44,876 bases of DNA from a virus: IMG/VR virus record IMGVR_UViG_3300038660_000409, positions 1 through 44,876 of that record; one strand, given 5' to 3'. Position 1 is the stretch's first letter. Every line of letters begins with the position of its first letter. The notes beneath the pieces were generated by a model, which was not told where the DNA came from, searched no databases, and saw only the letters and a list, made by a program, of their open reading frames with translations. Shown piece by piece: positions 39,681 to 44,876 of the stretch. Both the position numbers and the translations under genes were made by a program.

Positions 39681-39710
39681 ATTGTACCATGGCCAATCGC
39701 GCGACTGCAA
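39681..39710 (-). promoter_or_regulatory. Promoter of the serine recombinase operon
   Basis: On the minus strand TTGCAG, 18-base spacer, TACAAT, with an extended -10 (TGG before TACAAT). It starts transcription near 39674, about 60 bases before the small basic protein. Confidence 0.6.
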
Positions 39711-39747
39711 AAAGCGTGATTTGCTCCTTTCTGGCTGTGAGGCTGTA

Positions 39748-41706
39748 TCACGACGGTGCCTCCCCTATTTTTTTCCAGATGATGAGAGGGCAATTGTCGT
39801 GCCCATAGCTCTCGAACGACTCCGATACGACCGGAAGGCCGACATAGCGGCACCAGCTATGGTTTGCGGTGTACTGGACCCGCAAGTGCGGCAGGCCCAG
39901 TGTCAGAATGACAATAACGAGGACCGCCGGAACAAGAGCTTGCTTCGCAGGCAGGAGCAGCCCGAGCGCTGCGAACAGGGGGCGTAGCAACGGACGCTTT
40001 GCGCGCTTAACGATGCGCGTACCGTTGCGAGTCGCAGCTGCATTGCCGCCCTTGATTTTCAGTTTAACCCGCCCCAAGAATTGTTTGCCGCCGTGCAGCG
40101 GATTGGCAGCGACGACTTCTCTCCAAGGCGAAATCTCATGATACCCTGCCTTGAGAGCGCGGATCGGCGGCAAGTTTTTGAGGAAAATGATCTGTTCGTC
40201 ATCTGGCAGGCGGCGCACTTCATCGGGCGTCATAAGCGGTTTGGTGCGCTTGCCGAGGCTCAAGGTCGGCATGCCAAGGATTTCTGCTCCCATGCCAAAA
40301 CTTTCTGATGAGAGCTCTTCTTCGCCCAACATTTTGCTGACGAGCTGAGCTGTCTCCAAGGACGACACCCCGAAAAATTGTTTCACGTCGGTTTGGCTCA
40401 GGATCGTCGAGAGGGCCTCATGTCCATAAACCCGTGCAATTTCTTTCAGCTCTTGGACAACCATCCAACAGCGCACGCCGTAACCGCCAAGCGCAGTCAA
40501 GGCATTGGGCAAGCCACTCAGTTTGTAGTTTGTGAACTCGTCCAAAATGAAGTGAACGGGCACGTCATTGTCTTCGCGGATGAGCTCTTTCAGCGCAGCC
40601 CACATCAGGAGCCCGAGCCATGGGGCAAAGACATCCATGCGGGAATAATCGCAGACCATGAATAGCGTGCAGGTTCGCGACTTCAGATCGCGGAAGCGGA
40701 AATCACAGTGAGTCATGCTGGGTGCGAGACGACCACTTGGCCCAAAAGCTGTCAGGGACTGAATCGCGCCTTCACGGAAAGACTCGAAGTGCTTGGGGTT
40801 GTCATCCCAAGTCGATGCGATGTTTGACGCCAGCTTAGAAAGCTCACCAGCAAGCACGTCACTTCTCCGTGCTTGCTGGAGAAGTTTCTCAAACTCGTCA
40901 TTGTCACCGAGCAATTCAAATGCCCGTGGAAGATTGGCTTCTGCCTCATCGAAGAGCACGCAGAGCGACACGATTACAAAAACCAGCATCTTGCGCGTAC
41001 CATTCGGCCAGAACGGATCACGGTCACCGCCCGGAGCTTGAGGAACAAGCTGCATTGCCATCGACCATGCATCGGAGATCACGTCTTCTTTCGCGTGTTT
41101 GAAATCATCCAGAATAATCTGCATCGGGTTATATGCTGCGTTGCCCAGGTCGAATTTGTGAGCCGGGTTTAGAATAACGACGTCCTGATTGGGCCTTGCT
41201 GCAATCATCTTGCTTGTCTGAGCTGCAAGATCGCCCTTCATGTCGGCCACAATTTTTGACGCGCCGAAGTCATGAATGATCGCAGGCATGACAAAACTGG
41301 TTGTCTTGCCTTTTCGCGCCGGTGCGCAGACCAAGCCGTGAACGCCGTCTGACAAAAACAGGGGCTGGCTGTCCACGATACCAAGAAACAAGCCTGCTGT
41401 TTTGGCAAGGCCAGCCTTGCGGGCCTGACGTTTTGTCAGCCAGCTTGCAGAGGCGTTGCTCAGTTTTGGGCGCATGGCGCGGAAGGTGCGATGCACGTTT
41501 TGCGTCAGTGCCGCCAAGTCTCGAAGTGCAGATGCTACTCCGAGGCCTGTCACGAGCGCACCGCCGCCCCATGCATACAGTTGCCACTCTTCCGCATAGC
41601 CGCTGTTGACAACTGGCCACGCCACATAGAGGCCATAGCCAATCGCCGATGTAATGAGCAGACGCCCAAGTGCGCTGCCTTCGCTATTTTGGTTCGGGGC
41701 TCCCAT
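39748..41706 (-). CDS. VirD4/TraG-like type IV coupling ATPase
   Basis: 652 aa from the ATG at 41706, overlapping the upstream stop in TGATG (an ATG at 41733 would add nine residues). Two N-terminal hydrophobic segments (about 13-33, 43-60). The ATPase core has Walker A APARKGKT (128-135) and Walker B HFILDEF. VADMKGDLAAQTS, MLVFVIVSLCVLFDE and LSQTDVKQFFGV are typical of TraG/VirD4 family motors that pull DNA or protein substrates into a type IV channel. The C-terminal third ends in a further hydrophobic helix (ALVPAVLVIVILTLGLPHL) and a tail with a few Cys, which is unusual for this family. Coupled to two membrane-protein genes. Confidence 0.88.
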   Translation of the reverse strand: MGAPNQNSEGSALGRLLITSAIGYGLYVAWPVVNSGYAEEWQLYAWGGGALVTGLGVASALRDLAALTQNVHRTFRAMRPKLSNASASWLTKRQARKAGLAKTAGLFLGIVDSQPLFLSDGVHGLVCAPARKGKTTSFVMPAIIHDFGASKIVADMKGDLAAQTSKMIAARPNQDVVILNPAHKFDLGNAAYNPMQIILDDFKHAKEDVISDAWSMAMQLVPQAPGGDRDPFWPNGTRKMLVFVIVSLCVLFDEAEANLPRAFELLGDNDEFEKLLQQARRSDVLAGELSKLASNIASTWDDNPKHFESFREGAIQSLTAFGPSGRLAPSMTHCDFRFRDLKSRTCTLFMVCDYSRMDVFAPWLGLLMWAALKELIREDNDVPVHFILDEFTNYKLSGLPNALTALGGYGVRCWMVVQELKEIARVYGHEALSTILSQTDVKQFFGVSSLETAQLVSKMLGEEELSSESFGMGAEILGMPTLSLGKRTKPLMTPDEVRRLPDDEQIIFLKNLPPIRALKAGYHEISPWREVVAANPLHGGKQFLGRVKLKIKGGNAAATRNGTRIVKRAKRPLLRPLFAALGLLLPAKQALVPAVLVIVILTLGLPHLRVQYTANHSWCRYVGLPVVSESFESYGHDNCPLIIWKKIGEAPS

Positions 41707-42275
41707 CAGTTCACCGCTCCCGGCCATGGACAAGAAACCAACGCAGCTGCAATCGCGTTTTCATCGAGCTCCAGTAGAGTGAGATCCTCGTTTGTTAGAT
41801 CGAGAGCGATGACTTGACCGGTAGAATTTAGCACTGCAAGTCCGACACGCGGATCAAGCCCACCACTATCCACAATGGCCCAGCAGAATGATCTCACAAG
41901 CCCCGTCCGATTGATTGCGTCGCGGTAGATCGTTCCAACGACGATGCTTACGCCATCCTTAAGCAGAGGACCCTGCGTGAATTCGAGATCACCACTTGCC
42001 AGAGCATCCTGAGCCGCTTGCTGCGCAACTTCTGCGATTGTCGTTTGCCGCTTGGCGGCATTTGTCGCCTCGTTGGCGTCCCTGATTAAGTCCTGCGCAC
42101 AGACGCTGCCAGCTACCGGATAACCTGCAATACAACGCAGTTCCGCCCAAGCCTTGTGCAGGGCCGTCCTGTCCGGGACGGCAAGCGATAGAACGATGGT
42201 CGCAATGGTTCCGGTGAAAGCTAAAACCATTAGGAAGCCGATGGCGGTGCCGAGGATTCTTTTGATAGAGGTCAT
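41706..42275 (-). CDS. Membrane-anchored hypothetical protein coupled to the VirD4-like ATPase
   Basis: 189 aa from the ATG at 42275, with GGAAG upstream. An N-terminal hydrophobic helix (about 7-30, ILGTAIGFLMVLAFTGTIAT) is followed by a domain with cysteines (RCIAGYPVAGSVCAQDLIRD). That domain ends in a beta-rich half (GPLLKDGVSIVVGTIYRDAI). One-pass protein, larger part probably periplasmic. No family recognised. It overlaps both neighbours by one or four bases and is probably a subunit of the same membrane complex. Confidence 0.65.
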   Translation of the reverse strand: MTSIKRILGTAIGFLMVLAFTGTIATIVLSLAVPDRTALHKAWAELRCIAGYPVAGSVCAQDLIRDANEATNAAKRQTTIAEVAQQAAQDALASGDLEFTQGPLLKDGVSIVVGTIYRDAINRTGLVRSFCWAIVDSGGLDPRVGLAVLNSTGQVIALDLTNEDLTLLELDENAIAAALVSCPWPGAVN

Positions 42276-43459
42276 TGTTTTCTTCCTTTCTGAGGGTTTT
42301 GATTTGGGCGTCGCGCGCGGATGGCAGCAGCCCAAAAGAGAAGTGTGGAGAGTGGTGCGAAGAGATCGATGCAGGCCGAGATGGCAAGCTGCGGCAAGTG
42401 CAGCTTCCAATGTTCCAGAACCAGTGTTTGACTCGGCTTGATGACCGCGCGTCCCGGTTCGGGGCGAGGCAGAGCTTCCATCCCTTCGATGAGCTCAGCA
42501 ATTGCTTGGCCGGACTCCCGTTCTTCTCTGATGATAGAAGCAACTGCTTGAGCTTGCGCGGCAGCCAGTGTGTTGCCAGTGTCTGCCAACTCGGCGATTG
42601 AATTCGCCATCGCTTGCGAACTAGCGCGGATGCCATTCGTGCGATCTGCGTTTTCCAGCTGCAGCAGCAGCGCATCCATTCGGCGGGCAAGATCGATGAA
42701 ATCAAGCTCGCGCTGTCCGATGCTCTGACTCCGGTCATAAATGATACGATCAAGTTGAGCGCTGAGGGACTGGATTTCACCCATCCGCGCAGCGTTCGCC
42801 GCGATAGTTTCTTCAAGAGCGTTTGCTATGGCCGTCTTGGTCTCACAGAGCTTCAAGAACTGACCGGTGACCGCGCCCTTACCCCGTGCGCCAGTAATTA
42901 CGCCTGACGTAAGCTCCTGCTCATAGCGTGTACACGCTGCATTCGCTTCCGGCGCGATGGCGAACAAAGCGTCTTCCATGGCGCTCGCGCGAGGAGCCAG
43001 GATGCGTGCCTTCTCGGCATAAAGGTCGGACTGACGCTGAAGCTCAAGTCCGCGAGCGCTGTCCTGCGTGAGCCCAATAAATGATGTATAGGTACTAGAT
43101 AGCGCCAACATCACTATGAGGACGAGCAGAACAAGGATGCCAATACCGCGAGCAGCATGAGTCACATAACGTGGGATGAGGCGCATGGCGTAATGCCACA
43201 GCACAAATTGCGCGCCCATGGCGCTTGCTGTGACCAGAAGTGCGATCCGACTCAAATGCTCACTGACCCCACTCATGAACTCGGCCATGGCAAGAACACC
43301 AGTGTAGCTGGTCCACCAGCTGCACAGCAGAAAGCCGATCATCAATAGTGGCTGATAGTAGAATTGATAGATGTTGGAGAAACTGCTCGCTTCGTCCGTT
43401 CTTTCGAGGGGCGTTTGTGCCCGTACATTAATGCCAGTCATTTTGATTTCCATTTCCAT
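42272..43459 (-). CDS. Polytopic membrane protein with long coiled coil
   Basis: 395 aa. Hydrophobic helices at about 37-60, 70-95 and 105-125 (GIGILVLLVLIVMLALSSTY), then a long charged helical region (about 130-330, LDRIIYDRSQSIGQRELDFI, IREERESGQAIAELIEGMEA) and a last hydrophobic helix near 365-383. The stop overlaps the next gene (ATGA). The start may also be an ATG at 43453 or 43441. First gene of the ATPase operon. It may form a scaffold or mating-channel-like partner of the VirD4-like ATPase; the family is not recognised. Confidence 0.65.
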   Translation of the reverse strand: MEMEIKMTGINVRAQTPLERTDEASSFSNIYQFYYQPLLMIGFLLCSWWTSYTGVLAMAEFMSGVSEHLSRIALLVTASAMGAQFVLWHYAMRLIPRYVTHAARGIGILVLLVLIVMLALSSTYTSFIGLTQDSARGLELQRQSDLYAEKARILAPRASAMEDALFAIAPEANAACTRYEQELTSGVITGARGKGAVTGQFLKLCETKTAIANALEETIAANAARMGEIQSLSAQLDRIIYDRSQSIGQRELDFIDLARRMDALLLQLENADRTNGIRASSQAMANSIAELADTGNTLAAAQAQAVASIIREERESGQAIAELIEGMEALPRPEPGRAVIKPSQTLVLEHWKLHLPQLAISACIDLFAPLSTLLFWAAAIRARRPNQNPQKGRKQ

Positions 43460-43601
43460 TCAGGTATTTTCGGCACGGCTCGAGCGGGCACCGAGAACAT
43501 TGTTCACGGCGGCACTTAAGTATGCAGTTGCTGTTGGTAGTGTGCGTCAGCCTGGGTTGACCAAGGGCTCACAGTGCGCGATGGATAGAGTGTCTAGTCT
43601 C

Positions 43602-43622
43602 ACCAAGGTTTTCTTGGTTTTT
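43602..43622 (+). terminator. Terminator-like hairpin in the divergent leader
   Basis: ACCAAG-N5-CTTGGT followed by TTTT. It lies between the two divergent operons, about 90 bases before the rightward gene, so it could be an attenuator for that gene. Confidence 0.4.
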
Positions 43623-43709
43623 CCATCGCGGACGCGTTGTCGCCTATGATCAGAACTCCGTCATTATCTCTTCCTTTCTGCGTTTCCCGTATTGGGCTTC
43701 CTCTCCAAT

Positions 43710-44876
43710 ATGAGTTTGCGAGCGGTCATTGCTATGGCTGAGGGTGACAAAGGTGGGGGGAAGATTGTTCCCCTAGAATCAAGGCGTTCTGGAGTGAGTG
43801 CGCCCTCAGAAGTAAAGGGGAAAGCTGTTCCCCTGCCGCTGAAACCGCGCACGAGCTCGCGGCTTGAATGGGAGCACGGGTACTTTCCGATTTCACTCAA
43901 ACAGTACTACCGGACCATTTTGATCGAGCACAAAAAAGGGACTGGAATCGGAAATCAATCTCTTAGGGATCAGATTCTTTCTTCCGAGGATCGGGCTCTA
44001 GTAGCGCAGTATGTACGCGACAATGGACGTGAGCCTAAAAAACGCTTGAGAGATACAAGGCTGACACTAGATGATTTGAAGAAATGGCTGTCGCCCAATG
44101 CGATCCACCAGCTGGGCGATCCAAAATTCACATTCGTCAATCGCTACGTTCAAGGATTAATTGCAGCGGGCGAATTAGAAGATATTGAAACCCAATACTC
44201 TAAAGAGCGAAAGAATTTTCATCAACAGTCGCTCAGGGATATTTTCGCGCTCGGATACGAAAGCGAAGAGTTTATAAGTCAACTTGATGGGTACGCGGCT
44301 CATGCGCTTTTGTCCGCTGGCCGTTTTGGCGACAGAGCACATCTTCCAACGGCCCTTCTTCTGATCGATGGGTTTAGCGTCGGTGTCAGTCCTGTGACAA
44401 TGCTGTTCTCGGAATTCGACCTCGAAAGGAAGTACCAGGCCTCTTCTCTGCCGGAGGGTTGGCTTGAAGGACTTTGTGCGCAGCGCTTTCCATTTATCTT
44501 ACGCGGCTATCTGATCCTCACAGCAAAGCATCCATCGGGCGATCCCCCTCAAAATCCCTATGTTGAAGGCAAGCTCATTCTGGCGACCGAAGATGTGCAG
44601 GTCGATTTTGAAAGTGACCTCAGAAATGCGAGGTTTTTGTGCACGGCTCTCGTGCAGATCACTAAGAACGACGCCAAGGAAGTTATGAACTATGGCATTA
44701 CAATCGATGCTACGGATTTCCCTGAAGAGACAGCACCGATTTTCCGCAAGACGACGACGCACGGACGGGGTGACAAGGGCGCGGATTCACTGGTGAGGCT
44801 AACATTCGATTTTCTCGATGGCGGCGAGCCCGTGAACACGCTGGTGAAGAAGTTCAGCGGGGTATATCCGGCATGA
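43710..44876 (+). CDS. Unrecognised 389-aa protein of the right-hand element
   Basis: About 389 aa from the ATG at 43710; a TTG at 43692 or ATG at 43734 are alternatives and no clear ribosome-binding site decides. The N-terminus is a low-complexity region holding two GK(I/A)VPL repeats. A helical central part follows (LDDLKKWLSPNAIHQLGDPK) and a beta-rich C-terminal half (FPFILRGYLILTAKHPSGDP, AKEVMNYGITIDATDF). No signal peptide or membrane helix. It is divergent from the VirD4-like operon, so a regulator, replication protein or effector is possible; I do not recognise the family. Confidence 0.6.
   Translation: MSLRAVIAMAEGDKGGGKIVPLESRRSGVSAPSEVKGKAVPLPLKPRTSSRLEWEHGYFPISLKQYYRTILIEHKKGTGIGNQSLRDQILSSEDRALVAQYVRDNGREPKKRLRDTRLTLDDLKKWLSPNAIHQLGDPKFTFVNRYVQGLIAAGELEDIETQYSKERKNFHQQSLRDIFALGYESEEFISQLDGYAAHALLSAGRFGDRAHLPTALLLIDGFSVGVSPVTMLFSEFDLERKYQASSLPEGWLEGLCAQRFPFILRGYLILTAKHPSGDPPQNPYVEGKLILATEDVQVDFESDLRNARFLCTALVQITKNDAKEVMNYGITIDATDFPEETAPIFRKTTTHGRGDKGADSLVRLTFDFLDGGEPVNTLVKKFSGVYPA

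Noticed and set aside
39614-39682. Possible 22-codon leader peptide before the serine recombinase operon
   Set aside because: Its ATG would lie upstream of the transcription start implied by the promoter at 39681-39710, and it has no ribosome-binding site.
43557-43586. TTGACC...ATGGAT as rightward promoter
   Set aside because: The -35 box is good but the -10 box matches poorly at 18-base spacing and a terminator-like hairpin follows, so I do not list it as a promoter.

Overview
The window is GC-rich alphaproteobacterial DNA, most likely from the Rhodobacterales (Roseobacter/Paracoccaceae group). The pointers are a tail module of the Rhodobacter gene-transfer-agent (GTA) type, alphaproteobacterial small families, and a CAT-anticodon tRNA fragment that resembles the alphaproteobacterial initiator tRNA. 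The species cannot be named from sequence alone. About 37 kb (roughly 0.7-37.8 kb) is a siphovirus-like prophage that looks intact, and about 7 kb to its right belongs to a second integrated element.

Prophage layout: almost everything is transcribed leftward. The integrase, a small Cys-rich membrane protein and an Acb2/Tad1-like anti-defence protein lie at the right end (35.85-37.5 kb) beside a tRNA 3' fragment (37,773-37,822). Next comes a short rightward module with a candidate promoter, operator and regulator (34.7-35.8 kb). The leftward early region (34.6-26.1 kb) holds an excisionase-like HTH, DUF2303, two N6-type methyltransferases (one fused to a ParB domain), an ASCH-like protein, a VRR-NUC nuclease, a triple-HTH protein, a replication-initiator-like protein with iteron-like palindromes inside its gene, and DUF6362. 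A pocket of four small rightward genes (25.1-26.2 kb) begins with two near-identical 125-bp leaders carrying the same operator-like palindrome.

The late genes run leftward from 25 kb. They are a lambda-like head (TerS, GpA-type TerL, gpW, portal, protease-capsid fusion, DUF2190, connectors), a tail with a canonical -1 frameshift signal in its assembly chaperone, and a GTA-like tail tip (DUF2460, DUF2163, NlpC/P60 peptidase, giant TIM-barrel host-specificity protein). A 1069-codon beta-helix tail spike is inserted in the tip. A lysis cassette (GH108 endolysin and small membrane proteins including a GTA-type holin) ends the late operon. At position 1 an oppositely oriented SGNH/GDSL-like exported protein overlaps the last phage gene tail to tail. 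It may be a host gene or a lysogenic-conversion gene.

Right element: a large serine recombinase whose last codons read antisense through the tRNA fragment, a small upstream gene with a good promoter, a VirD4/TraG-like ATPase, two membrane proteins coupled to it, and a divergent 389-residue protein I do not recognise. No relaxase or mating-pair genes are visible, so the job of this ATPase-membrane module is open.

Most neighbouring leftward genes overlap by 1 or 4 bases (TGATG, ATGA, GTGA), which points to translational coupling. These overlaps settle several GTG starts; a spaced Shine-Dalgarno settles the TTG starts.
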